Shown: positions 8,701 through 21,585 of the stretch, one piece after another
How positions within the stretch are numbered: the first letter of the stretch is position 1
How the letters are laid out: each line of letters starts with the position of its first letter
Assembly: GCF_937616625.2 (NCBI RefSeq)
Contig: NC_065577.1
Location: 20,411,501-20,475,500 of the forward strand
Length of the DNA stretch: 64,000 bases
Direction of reading: 5' to 3'
From: Mercurialis annua
Taxonomy: Eukaryota > Streptophyta > Magnoliopsida > Malpighiales > Euphorbiaceae
Notes under the pieces: model-generated
Databases searched by the model: none
Seen by the model: only the letters and a program-made list of their open reading frames with translations
Told to the model about the DNA's origin: nothing
Program-made: the position numbers and the translations under genes

Positions 8701-11700
8701 TAAACCAAACGTTTACAAACGTTTCCCATTTTTAGCGATTTAAACCAAACGTTTACGAACGTTATGAAACAAATCCAAATGTTTCACCTTTTTTAGCGAT
8801 TTAAGCCAAACGTTTACAAACGTTGCGAAACGTATCCAAATGTATCACCTTTTTAGTAATATAAGCGAAACGTTTACAAATGTTACGAAACAAATCCAAA
8901 CCTTTAACCTTTATAGCAATTTATGCCAAGCGTTTAAATCTTTACGAAACCAGTCCAAATGTTGAAAATGTTACGAAACAAATCCAAATATTTCACCTTT
9001 TTAGCGATTTAAGCTAAACGTTTACAAACGTTACAAAACAAATCCAAACGTTTTAAACATTATGAAACAAATCCAAACATTTCACTTTTTTAGCGATTTA
9101 AGCCAAACGTTTTTAAGCGTAACAAAACAAATCCAAACGTTTAACCTTTTTAGCCATTGAAACCAAATGTTTACAAACATTACAAAACAAAACCAAACGT
9201 TGTACCTTTTTAGCGATTAAAGCCAAACGTTTAAAATGTTACGAAACCAATCCAAACGTTGAAAACGTTACAAAACAAATGCAAACGTTTCACATTTTTA
9301 GCGTTTTAAGCAAAATGTTTACAAACCCTACGAACCAAATCCAAATGTTTCACCTTTTTTAGCGATTTAAGCCAAACATTTACAAATGTTACAAAACAGA
9401 TCCAAATGTTTCCCCTTTTTAGCGATTTAAGCCAAACGTTTACAAACATTACGAAACAAATCCAAACGTTTTACCATTTTAGTGATTTAAGCCAAACGTT
9501 TACAAATGTTACGAAACCAATCGAAAAGTTTCCCATTTTTATCAATTTAAGCCATCCGTTTACAAACTTCACGAAAGAAAACCAAATGTCTCACCTTTTT
9601 AGCGATTTAAGCCAAACATTTACAAATGTTACGAAACAAATCCAAACATTTCACATTTTCAGCGATTAAAGTCAAACGTTTAAAATGTTATGAAACCAAT
9701 CCAAACGTTGAAAACATTACGAAACAAATCTAAACGTTTCACATTTTTAGCGTTTTAAGCAAAATGTTTACAAACGTTACGAACCAAATCCAAATGTTTC
9801 ACCTTTTTTAGCGATTTTAGCCAAACATGTACAAATGTTACGAAACAGATCCAAACATTTCCCCTTTTTAGCGATTTAAGCCAAATGTTTACAAACATTA
9901 CGAAACAAATCCAAACGTTTTACCATTTTTGTGATTTAAGCCAAACGTTTACAAATGTTACGAAACCAATCGAAACGTTTCCGATTTTTATCAATTTAAG
10001 CCATCCGTTTACAAACGTCACGAAAGAAAACCAAACGTCTCACCTTTTTAGCGATTTAAGCCTAACGTTTAAAAATGTTACAAAATAAATCCAAATGTTT
10101 CCTTTTTTTTTAGCAATTTAAGCCAAACGTTTACAAACATTACAAAACAAATTCAAATGTTTCACCTTTTTAGCGATTTAAGCGAAACGTTTACAAACGT
10201 TGCGAAACGTATCCAAATGTTTCACAGTATAAGTGATTTAAGCCAAACGTTTACAAACGTTATGAAACAAATCCAAGCGTTTCACCTTTTTAGCGATTTA
10301 AGCCAAACTTTGAAAACATTACGAAACCTATCCAAACATTGAAAACATTACGAAACAAATCCAAACGTTTCACCTTTTTAGCGATTTAAGCCAAACGTTT
10401 ACAAACGTTACAAAAACAATCCAAATGTTCAAAACGTTAGGAAACAAATCCAAACATTTCACCTTTTTAGCGATTGGAACCTAACATTTACAAACGTTGC
10501 GAAACAAATCCAAACGTATCACCTTTTTACCGATTGGAAGGAAACGTTTACAAACGTAATAAAGCAAAACAAATGTTTCACCTTTTTAGCTATTTAAGCC
10601 AAATGTTTACAAACGTTAGGAAACAAAACCAAACATTTCACCATTTTAGAAATTTAAGCCAAACGTTTACAAACGTTATAAAAAAATACAAATGTTTCAT
10701 CTTTTTAGCGATTTAAGCCAATTTAAAACATTATGAAACCTATCCAAACGTTTAAAATGTTACGAAACCAATCCAAACGTTTAAAACAATACAGAACCAA
10801 ACCAAACGTTTCACATTTTTATCAATTTAAGCCAAATGTTTACAAACGTCACGAAGCAAAACCAAACGTTTCCCCTCTTTAACGATTTAAGCCAAACGTT
10901 ACGAATCAAATCCAAACGTTTCCCATTTTTAGCGATTTAAGCCAAACATTTACAAACGTTACGAAGAAAATCCAAATGTTTCACCTTTTTAGCGATTAAG
11001 CCAATCGTTAACAAACGTTACGAAACAAATCGAAACATTTCACCTTTTTAGCGATTTAAGCCAAAAGATTAATACGTTACGAAACCAATCCAAACGTTTA
11101 AAACATTACGAAATAAATCCAAATGTTTCACATTTTTAGCAATTTAAGCCAAACGTTTACAAAAGTTAAGAAAACAAATCCAAATGTTTCACATTTTAAG
11201 CGATTTAAGCCAAACGTTTAAAACATTACAAATCCAATCCAAAAGTTTAAAACGGTACGAGACAAATCCAAATGTTTCATCGTTTTTTGCGATTTAAGCC
11301 AAACGTTTACAAACGTTACAAAACTAATTCAAACATTTTATAAACGTTTCGCCTTTTTAGCAATTTAAGCCAAACGTTTACAAACGTTACAAAATTAATC
11401 CAAACATTTCACCTTTTTTGCAATTTAAGTCAAACGTTTACAAAAGTTACAAAACAAATTCAAACCTTTCACCTTTTAAGTGATTGAAGACAAATGTTAC
11501 GAAACAAATCCAAACGTTTCAACTTTTTTAGCGTTTTCAGCAAAACATTTAAAAAGTTACGAAACTAATCCAAACGTTAAAAACTTTACGAAATAAATCC
11601 AAACATTTTACCCTTTTTACGATTTTAAGCCAAACTTTTACAAACGTTAAGAAGCAAATCCAAACGTTTCACATTTTTAGCGATTTAAGCCAAACGTTTA

Positions 11701-14700
11701 CAAACGTTACGAAATAAATCCAAACGTTTCACCTTTTAAGCGATTTAAGCCAAAAGTTTAAAACATTACAAAACAAATCAAGTATGAAACAAACTAGTGA
11801 TTGAACCCAAACGTTACGAAACAAATCCAAACGTATCACCTTTTTAACAATTTAAGCCAAACGTTTACGAATGTTACGAATTAAATCCAAACGTTTTTGC
11901 ATTTTTGGAGATTTAAGCCAAACGTTTACAAACGTAACGAAACAAATGCAAATATTTAAAACGTCACGAAACAAATCCTAACGTTTCCCCTTTTTAGCGA
12001 TTTAAGCCAAACATTTACAAACGTTACAAAAAAAAACCAAATGTTTCATCTTTTTAGCGATTTAAGACAAACGTTTAAAACGTTACGAAACCAATCGAAA
12101 AGCTTAAAACATTACGAAAAAAAATCCAAACGTTTCGCTTTTTTAGCGATTTAAGCCAAAACTTTCTAAACTTTACGAAACAAATCCAAATGTTTCACCT
12201 TTTTAGCGATTTAAACCAAACATTTACAAACTTTACGAAATAAATCAAAACGTTTCACCTTTTTAGCAATTTAAGCGAAACATTTAAAAACATTACGAAA
12301 TAAATCAAAACGTTTCAACTTTTTTGCAATTTAAGTCAAACATTTAGAAAAGTTACGAAAAAAAATCCAAACGTTTCTCCTTTTTAGCGATTTAAGCAGA
12401 ACTTTTACAAACGTTAGGAAACAAATCTGAACGTTTCACCTTTTTGGCGATTTCAGCCAAACATTTAAAATGTTACGAAACCAATCGAAACGTTTAAAAC
12501 GTTACGAAATAAATCCAAACGTTTCATCTTCTTAGCGATTTAAGCCACTAATTTAAAACGTTACGAAACAAATTCAAATGTTTCATATTTTTAGCGATTT
12601 AAGCCAAGAGTTTATAAACGTTACGAAACAAAGCAAAACAATTCACATTTTTAGCGATTTAATCCAAACGCTTACAAACCCTACAAAACAAATCCAAACT
12701 TTTACCTTTTTACCGATTTAAGCCAGACGTTTAAGACGTTACGAAACCAATTCAAACGTTTGAAAACATTATGAAACAAATCCAAACATTTCACCTTTTT
12801 AGCGATTTTTTCCAAAAATTTAAAACGTTACGAAACAAATCCAAATGTTTCACCCTTTTAGCGATTTAAGCCAAACGTTTACAAACGTTACAAAACAAAT
12901 CCAAACGTTTCTCTTTTTTAGTGATTTAGACCAAATGTTTACAAACGTTACGAAACAAACCAAAATGTTTAAAACGTTACAAAACAAATCCAAACGTTTC
13001 ACCATTTTCGCGATTTAAACCAAACGTTTAAAAACGTTATGAAACAAATCCAAGCGTTTCACATTTCAGCGATTTAAGCCAAATATTTACAAACGTTACT
13101 AAATAAATCAAAATGTTTAAAATGTTACGCCACAAATCCAAAAGTCCAAATGTTTCACCTTTTTAGCAATCTAAGCCAAATGTTTAGAAAAGTTACGAAA
13201 CAAATCCAAACATTTCATCTTTTTAGTTATTTAAGCCAAACGATTAAAACGTTACGAAACCAATCCAAACATTTAACCTTTTTAGCTATTTAAGCCAAAC
13301 GTTTACAAACGCTACCAAACAAATCCAAATGTTTTACCTTTTTAGCGATTTAAGTTAAAAGTTTAAAACTTCACAAAACCATTCCAAACGTTTAAAACGT
13401 TATGAAACAAATCCATACGTTTCACCTTTTTAGTGATTTAAGCTAAACATTTAGAAACGTTTCGATACAAATCTAAACGTTTACAAACATAACGAAACAA
13501 ATCCAAACGTTTCCCCTTTTTTGAGATTTAAGTCAAACGTTTACAAAAGTTACGAAAAAAATCCAAACGTTTCTCCTTTTTAGCGATTTAAGCCAAACCT
13601 TTACAAACGTTACGAAACGTATCCAAACGTTTCACCTTTTTAGCGATTTCAGCCAAACATTTAAAATATTACGAAACCAATCCAAACGTTTAAAATGTTA
13701 CGAAATATATCCAAACGTTGCATTTTTTTAGTGATTTTAGCCACAAATATAAAACGTTACGAAACAAAACAAAACGTTTCACCTTTTTAGTGATTTAATT
13801 AAAACGTTAGGAAACCAATTCAAACGTTTAAAAACGTTATGAAACAAATCCAAACGATTCACCTTTTGAGCGATTTAAGCCAAACATTTAAAACGATATG
13901 AAAGAAATCCAAACGTTTCACCCTTTTTAACAATCTAAGCCAAACGTTTACAAACGTTACAAAAACAAATCCAAACGTTTCACCTTTTTAGTGATTTAGG
14001 CTAAACGTTTAAAAACGTTACAAAACTAATCCAAATGTTTAAAACGTTACAAAACAAATCTGAACGTTTCATATTTTTTGCGATTTAAGTCAAACGTTTA
14101 AAAATGTTATGAAAACAATCCATGCGTTTCACCTTTTTAGCGACTTAAGCCAAATGTTTACAAACGTTACAAAACAAATCCAAACGTTTCACCTTTTTCC
14201 CATTTAAGTCAAATGTTTACAAACGTTGTAAAAGATATCAGAACGATTCCCATCTTTAGCGATTTAAGCCAAACATTTACAAGCGTTACGAAACAAATCC
14301 AAACATTTCACTTTTTTAGTGATTTATGCCAAACGTTTACAAACGTTGCGAAACAAATCCAAACGTTTCCCATGTTTAGCGATTGAAGCCAAACGTATAC
14401 AAACGTTATGAAACAAATCCAAACGTATGCCCTTTTTAGCGATTTCAGCCAAACGTTTACAAACTTTACTAAACAAAACCAAACGTTTCCCCTTTTTAGC
14501 GATAAAGGCCAAACATTTACAAACGTTACAAAACCAATCCAAACATTTCACCTTGTTAGCGATTTAAGACTAATGTATACAAACGTTACGAAAGAAATAC
14601 AAACATTTCATGTTTTTTGCTATTTAAACCAAACGTTTACAAACCTTACGAAATAAATCCAAACGTTTCACCCTTTCAGCGATTTAAGCAAAATGTTTAC

Positions 14701-14975
14701 ACACATTGCGAAATAAAACTAAACGTTACGCCTTTTTAGCAATTTAAGACAAACGTTTACGAATGTTACGAAACAAATCCAAATGATTATAAACGTTACG
14801 AAACAAATCCAAACGTTTCACCTTTTTAGTTATTTAAACCAAATGTTTACAAACTTTACGAAACAAATCCAAACGTTTCACCTTTTTAGCAATTCAAGCC
14901 AAACGTTTACAAATGTTACAAAACAAATCCAAATGTTTCTCCATTTTAGGGATTGAAGCCAAAAGTTTACCAACG
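8701..14975 (+). repeat. 60-bp satellite array, forward orientation
   Basis: Tandem monomers of 60 bp. Conserved boxes in order are GCGATTTAAGCC, AAACGTTT (monomer 13-20), ACAAACGTTACGAAAC, AAATCCAAACGTTT (AACGTT at 44-49) and CACCTTTTTA. Copies differ by roughly 10-20 percent, with many C/T and G/A differences at CpG. A second form of about 89 bp recurs, made by duplicating a 29-bp segment around GTTACGAAACCAATCCAAAC. Because 60 bp is 20 codons, one frame stays open and gives a repeating FSDLSQTFTNVTKQIQTFHL peptide with scattered stops; this is a by-product. The array begins at an LTR end and stops at an orientation switch near 14,975. Confidence 0.95.
9212..10080 (+). repeat. Higher-order repeat, two copies 449 bp apart
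   Basis: 9212-9660 and 9661 to about 10,080 share diagnostic variants in the same order: GCGATTAAAG, then GCGTTTTAAGC, a GAACCAAATCC monomer, an ACAGATCC monomer and a CATCCGTTT monomer. The period fits six 60-bp monomers plus one 89-bp monomer. Confidence 0.85.
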
Positions 14976-17900
14976 ATGAAACGTTTAGATTTGTTTCGTA
15001 ACGTTTTAAACATTTGGCTTAAATCGCAAAAAAGGTGAAACATTTAGATTTGTTTCGTAATGTTGGTAAACATTCGTCTTAAATCGCTAAAAAGGTGAAA
15101 AGTTTTGATTTGTTTAATAAAGTTTGTAACCGTTTGGCTTAAATCGCTAAAAAGGTGAAATGTTTCGATTTGTTTCTTAGCATTTGTGATCGTTTGGATT
15201 TTTTTCTTAACGTTCGGAAACGTTTGTCTTATATCGCTAAAAAGGTGAAACGTTTGGATTTGTTTCGTAAAGTTTGGCTTAAATTGCTAAAAATATGAAA
15301 CGTTTGGATTTGTTTCGTAATGTTTTAAACGTTTGAATTTGTTTTGTAACATTTGTAAACGTTTGTCTTAAATCGCTATTAAGGTTAAACATTTGCTTTT
15401 GTTTCGAAACGTTTGTACGTTTGTAACTGTTTGACTTAAATTGCTAAAAATGTGAAACGTTTGGATTTGTTTCGTAACGTTTGTAAACATTTGGTCTAAG
15501 TGGCTGAAAAGCTTAAACGTTTGGATTCGTTTTGTAACGTTTGTAAACATTTTGCTTAAATCGCTAAAAAAGTGAAACGTTTAAATTTTTTCGTAATGAT
15601 ATAGACGTTTGGATTTGTTTCGTAACATTTTAAATATTTGGCTTATATCACTAAAAAGGGGAAACGTTTGGATTTGTTTAGTAACGTTTGTAAACGTTTG
15701 GCTTTAATCGCTTAAAATGTGAAATGTATGGATTTGTTTCGAGACGTTTGTAAACGATTGGCTTCAATCGCTAAAACGGTGAAATTTTTGGATTTGTTTC
15801 GTAACGTTTTAAACGTTTGGATTCGTTTCGTAACGTTTTAAACGTTTTGCTTAAATCGCAAAAATGGTGAAATGTTTGGTTTTGTTTGGTAACGTTTGTA
15901 AACGTTTGGCTTAAATCGCTAGAAAGGGGAAACATTTGGATATGTTTCGTAACGTTTGTAAACATTTTGCTTAAATCGCTAATAAGGTGAATCATTTTGA
16001 TTTGTTTCGTAACGTTTGTAAACGTTTCGCTTAAATCGGTAAAAAGGTAAAACGTTTGGATTTGTTTCGTAACGTTTGTAAATATTTGGCTTATATTGCT
16101 AAAAAGCTTAAACGTTTGAATTTGTTTCGTAACGTTTGTAAACGTTTGGCTTAAATTGATAAAAACGTGAGACTTTTGGATTTTTTTCATAACGTTTTAA
16201 ACGCTTGGATTTTTTTCGTAACGTTTTAAACGTTTAGATTGGTTTCGTAACATTTTAAACGTTAGGCTTAAATCGCTAAAAATGTGAAATGTTTTGTTTT
16301 GTCTGATAACGTTTGTAAACGTTTGACTTAAATCGGTAAAAATATGAAACGTTTGGGTTTGTTTTGTAACGTTTGTAAACGTTTGGCTTAAATTGCTAAA
16401 AAGGTGAAACGTGGTGAAACGATTGGTTTGTTTCGTAAAGTCTGTAAAAGTTTGGCTTAAATCGCTAAAAATGTGAAACATATGGATTAGTTTCGTAACG
16501 TTTTAAAAGTTTGGATTTGTTTCGTACCGTTTTAATCGTTTGGATTTGTTTCGTAACGTTATGAAACGTTTGGCTTAAATTGCTAAAAAGGTGGAACGTT
16601 AAGATTTATTTTGTAATGTTTTAAACGTTTGGATTGGTTTTGTAAAGTTTTAGACGTTTGGATTTGTTTATTAACAGTTGTATATGTTTGGCTTAAATCG
16701 CTAAAAAAGGGAGACGTTTGGATTGGTTTCATAACGTTTTAAACGTTTGGATTGGTTTTGTAACATTTGTAAACGTTTGGCTTAAATCGCTAAAAAAAAG
16801 TGAAACATTTGGATTTGTTTCGTAACGTTTGTAAAGATTTGACTTAAATTTCTAAAAAGGTGAAAGGTTTGGTTTTGTTTCGTAACGTTTGTAAACATTT
16901 GGCCTATCTCGCTAAAAAGGTGAAACGTTTGGATTGGTTTCGTAACATTTTAAACGTAAACGTTTGGCTTGAATCGCTAAAAATGTGAAATGTTTAGATT
17001 TGTTTGGTATGTTTGTAAACGTTTGGCTTATATTGCTAAAAACATTTGGATTTTTTTCGTAATGATTGTAAACGTTTGGCTTCAATCGCGAAAAAGGTAA
17101 AACGTTTGGATTTATTTCGTAATGTTTTAAACATTTGGATTGGTTTCGTAACGTTTTAAACGTTTGGCTTAAATCGCTAGAAAGGGGAAACGTTTGGATT
17201 TGTTTCGTATAGTTTGTAATTGTTTTGCATCAATCGCATAAAAAGGTACAACGTTTTGATTTGTTTCGTAACGTTTGTAAACGTTTGGCTTAAATCTCTA
17301 AAAAGGTGAAACGTTTGGATTTGTTTCGTAGAGTTTGTAAACGTTTTGCTTAAATTGCAAACAGTTGAAATGTTTGGATTTGTTTCGTAACGTTTGTAAA
17401 CGTTTAGCTTAAATCTTTAAAAATGTTAAACGTTTGGATTTGTTTCGTAACGTATTAAACGATGTGATTTTTTTCGTATCTTTTTAAATGTTTGGATTGG
17501 TTTCGTAACATTTTAAACGTTTGGCTTAAATCGCTAAAAAGGGCAAATGTTTGGATTTGTTTCGTAACGTGTGTAAACGTTTGGCTTAAATATCGAAAAA
17601 GGTGAAACGTGGTGAAAAGTTTGGATTTGTTTCGTAACGTTTGTAAACATTTGGCTTAAATTGCTACAAATGTGAAACATTTTGATTTTTTTTGTAACGT
17701 ATTAAACATTTGGATTTGTTTCGTAACGTTTTAAACGTTTTGATTTGTTTCGTAACGTTTTAAACGTTTGGCTTAAATCGCTAAAAAGGTGAAACGTTAG
17801 GATTTGTTTTATAACGTTTTGAACATTTGGATTGGTTTTGTAACATTTTATACGTTTGGATGTGTTTTTTAACGTTTGTGAACGTTTGCCTTAAATCGCT

Positions 17901-18282
17901 AAAAAGGTGAAACATTTGGATTGGATTCGTAACATTGTAAACGTTTGGATTGGTTTTGCAACATTTGTAAACGTTTGGCTTAAATCGCTAAAAAAAGTGA
18001 AACATTTGCATTTCTTTCGTAACATTGTAAACGTTTGGCTTAAATTGCTAAAAAGGTTAAATGTTTGGTTTCGTTTTGTAACGTTTGTCAACGTTTGGCT
18101 TTAATCGCTATAAAGGTGAAACGTTCGGTTTTGTTTCATAACGTTTGTAAACATTTGGATTGGTTTTGTAACGTTTTAAACTTTTGTCTTAAATCGCTAA
18201 AAAGGCGACACGTTTGGATTTGTTTCGTAGCATTTCTAAACGTTTGGTTTAAATCGCTGAAAATGTGAAACAATTGGATTTG
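14976..18282 (-). repeat. 60-bp satellite array, reverse orientation
   Basis: Same monomer read on the other strand (GGCTTAAATCGCTAAAAAGG, GGATTTGTTTCGTAACG). The forward array ends at CAAAAGTTTACCAACG and the reverse one starts at ATGAAACGTTTAG, with no foreign sequence between. It contains many 89-bp long-form monomers. The array is interrupted at 18283 by a solo LTR and resumes at 21171. Confidence 0.94.
18278..18282. repeat. Target-site duplication atttg, left copy
   Basis: ATTTG before the LTR matches ATTTG at 21171-21175 after it. Both fit the satellite monomer GGATTTGTTTCG. Confidence 0.9.
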
Positions 18283-18455
18283 TGTAATATCCCATAAAAA
18301 AAATCTTTAGAAATTTGTGATGAATTTCCTATTAGGATTATTTCAAGTTTCGTGGGTCGTTCGTGGTCTGGTTCTTTTTTAGGTTTGATTTAAAAAGAAA
18401 GTAATCCATTGAGTGGTGGTTCAACCAAGTGATTGAACCACTTGCGTTTAACTCA

Positions 18456-18631
18456 GGTCTCAAACGAGACCTGAGTTAAAACGCAAGGTCTCGTTCGAGA
18501 CCGCATAACTCAGGTCTCGTTCGAGACCATGCGGTTTCGAACGAGACCTTGCGTTTTGAGGCTGGTCTCGTTCGAGAGCAGCAGGTCTCGAACGAGACCT
18601 AAGCCTTTTTTTGCTTGTCTCGTTCGAGACC
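18456..18631. repeat. Array of seven 16-bp palindromes, GGTCT-CGTTCG-AGACC type
   Basis: Units start at 18456, 18487, 18513, 18533, 18564, 18584 and 18616; spacings are 31, 26, 20, 31, 20 and 32 bp. The best copies read GGTCTCGTTCGAGACC or GGTCTCGAACGAGACC. The first lies in a larger inverted repeat with arms of about 22 bases (roughly 18438-18490). The third is nested inside CCGCAT...ATGCGG (18501-18534). The array ends about 57 bp before the TATA-like box. Confidence 0.93.
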
Positions 18632-20450
18632 AGCGTTAGGCTGCCAAAGGACAGTTTTGGTCTTCGTTTTTCTTCCTATTCTTTGCCTTATTTATACGTT
18701 TTTCTAAACTTAAATCCTTCCCCACACTCCAAACAAACCCTAGATGCCATTAACGTTTGATTTCCCTGAGAATTAACGCTGGAATCATGTCTAAAAACTG
18801 CTGTCTCGGTAAGCTTTTTTGTCCCTCTTAATTTCAGTATAGCTTTAAAACGGCAACTCCGTAAATCGATTCGTTCTCCCTCGTTTTTTGATTGAAATCT
18901 ATGCCGTTTGATCCGAGAGATTGTAGACTCAGTTCTCTACCATTCTACTCTTTGATTTCACAACACAGTATGCTATCGATCTCGTTTCAATCGCCGCCGT
19001 TTTACCGTATTATTGGTTCATGTAAACTGTTCATGTTTTCTTATTACTGCCGATCCATTCCTTTTTATTTGCTTCGATCTTATTATATTTCATGATGATT
19101 GGTTCTTAGGAATGTTGTGATTCATAAGCAAATTGATAATGTTGTGATAAATCTATCCATTTGTCGTCGTTTTGAATTATCGAAGGCACACTATAGTTTC
19201 TGCCGTGTTGTTCATGTTACTATTGCTTTGGATTCATTGGTTTTGCTTTAGGGTTATTGTTCATGCTACAACTGCTTTGGATTCATGGGTTTAGCTTTAG
19301 GGTTATTGTTCATGATTCATATTAGGTTCAGTGACTTCAATTTCTGGTGAATGATGAGAAGCTTGGGCGGGGTTGCTTGATTTTTGAATGAAGAAGATGG
19401 TTAAATTGCAATTATAATCACCATAATGTTTTACTTTAAACAAATAAATTCTTAAGTTAGTTTTACCTATTGATTTGATAATACCTTGGATTTCGTTATG
19501 ATTTATAAGTATTATTTTGTAAACGATAAGTATTTTACAAACTTAAGTTAATTTAATTACTCGGGTAATTAAATTTAAATATCAAAGTGGCTAAATTATA
19601 ATTTAGTCCTTGAATGATTTTATAAACTTATTTGATTAGGTTGTTGGTTAGTAACTTTATATTTGTTTTAATTATAAACAAAAATAATTATATTTATTTT
19701 CGAATATCAATTTGGCATGAAAATGGCCAAATTACAGTTTAGCCCTTGAACGTTTTTAAAACTTATTTAATTAAGTTTTTGGTTTGTAACTTGGGTTACT
19801 TGAATTCGAAGTTATTGAGATCTGTGTTAATAGTTAACTATTTTATCAAATTATTTTTATAAATATAAACTCGGGTTTATATTTAATAAACGTTTTGAGT
19901 CGGGTTAGACTTGGGTCACCCGACAAGTGAGGTTAGTTTGGTAGTTATTGGTAACTCAGCTAACCCACTATTTGGAAATTTATTTATTATTTAAACTTTA
20001 AATAATATTTATTAAATGGATTTTAAAACAAGAACTCAATAGACTTGTATTAATTGGCGTTTTTACCTATTGGATATTTTGTGTTGCTCTGGATTGTTTT
20101 ATTCCGACGTGCTATTTGTGCTAGTCATATGTGGTGTCTAGTACTCTCTAGAGTTATGGTCTGTTTTTAATAATTATTTTATTTGTCTAGACCCGACTAC
20201 AGTTCATGCTACAGAGGCGAACCAGGATTAGTTGCTTGCCGGTTATCACGTGGATTAGCAAGCAGTGAGTTTGTACTTACAATTTACCGCTTTATTAAGT
20301 AAATTGTTATTTTAATATTAAATATATATTGTACGTATATTTAGAACTGTTTTTATATTATGGCTCTTAGTTGGAACATGCTACCTAATGAGCATCATTA
20401 GGACTGCGTGCGCACCGGTAATGATCTGGGTAAGGTATATTATGAAATGT

Positions 20451-20575
20451 TGTAACTCGGTGTGAGCATAGCTCTCGGGACCAGGTAGAGTAACTCGGTG
20501 TAGCTCAGCTCTCAGTACTATGGATATGGTATAAGTGTGGTCAGTGGTAACTCGGTGTAGTTTAGCTCTCGGGAC
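20451..20575. repeat. Three spaced GTAACTCGGTGTAG...CTCTCGGGAC blocks
   Basis: Counterpart, in reverse complement, of the repeat at 2133-2253. It confirms that the two LTRs belong to one subfamily. Confidence 0.8.
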
Positions 20576-21170
20576 AAGACCTATTGGATCATGTATATAT
20601 ATTTAGAATTGTGGATTATGGTTCCAACTATTAATCGTAATATCGTTATTAAATGTTTTATACGGTTTTTAAGGTTTTCCACTTCATAAATGTAAATAGT
20701 GATATAAACTCATCTCAGTATATCTGACCCCGTTGTTTTCCCAATTTTCAAGGGTTATGATTTGAGAGAGTCGGCTGATCTCCGTTCTTTACTTTTCTCA
20801 GAGGTTTCACTATTTTGATAAACTGTAGAACTATTTTATTCTTAGACCGCAGTACTAACTAGACGTCTTTATTTTATTCTAGTTGTTTGTCGGATTCGTT
20901 CGACTAGATTATTATTGCTTTGACATGTTATATGATTATTCATATTTATTTATGTTATGCTTGTTTAAGACCAGTATTGAGAAAGCATGTTGTATAAATG
21001 TTGAATATTATAACTGCTAGAATTAGAATGAAGTCTCGGTTTCCCCCGAGCATTGGTTTTCTTGCAGGTTTATTATAATTGTATGTTAACCGAAAGGCTA
21101 GCTACAGGTTTTGGTACTACACCACCCATACCCTAGCGCCGGTCACGATTCATGAAAATGAGTCGTGACA

Positions 21171-21585
21171 ATTTGTTTCATAACTTTTTTAAACGTTTGG
21201 CTTAAATAGCTAAAAAGGGGAAACGTTTGGTTTTGTTTCGTAACTTCTTCAAACGTTTGGCTTAAATCGCTAAAAATGTGAAACGTTTGAATTTGTTTCG
21301 AAAAGTTGAAATGCTTGGATTGGTTTCATAACGTTTTAAACGTTTGGCTTAAATCGATAAAAAGGTAAAACATTAGGATTGGTTTTGTAACGTTTTAAAC
21401 GTTTGGATTGGTTTCGTAACGTCTTAAACGATAGCTTAAATCGCTAAAAACGTGCAATGTTTTGTTTTGTTTCGTAACGTTTGTAAACGTTTGGCTTAAA
21501 CCGTTGAAAATGGGGAAGGTTTGGATTTGTTTCGTAACATTTTAAACGTTTGGATTGGTTTTGTAACGTTTTCAACTTTTGGTTT
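21171..21585 (-). repeat. 60-bp satellite, reverse orientation
   Basis: Continuation of the reverse array after the solo LTR, starting with the duplicated ATTTG. It ends near 21,585, where TTTTGGTTTA is followed directly by forward GATCCAAACATTTCACC. Confidence 0.92.

Larger units (their letters stand above)
18283..21170 (+). mobile_element. Solo chromovirus LTR, subfamily A1, with intact TSD
   Basis: Begins TGTAATATCCC, ends GTCGTGACA, is 2888 bp and is flanked by perfect 5-bp repeats in the satellite. No internal domain, primer site or polypurine tract is present, so it is a solo LTR left by LTR-LTR recombination. The 3' half matches the LTR at 1549-4419 in reverse complement, including the triple GAGAGCT-type repeat (20451-20575). 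U3 carries the seven-copy palindrome array and a TATA-like TATTTATA near 18689-18696. The open frame at 18892-19095 has no recognisable similarity and I regard it as chance. Confidence 0.93.

Noticed and set aside
8701..14975. CRISPR-like repeat array
   Set aside because: The repeats are contiguous, degenerate and without unique spacers, and the setting is a plant retrotransposon region.
18892..19095. 67-codon frame in the solo LTR as a small gene
   Set aside because: Lies within LTR sequence, has no similarity I recognise, and no conserved counterpart was seen in the related LTR at 1549-4419.
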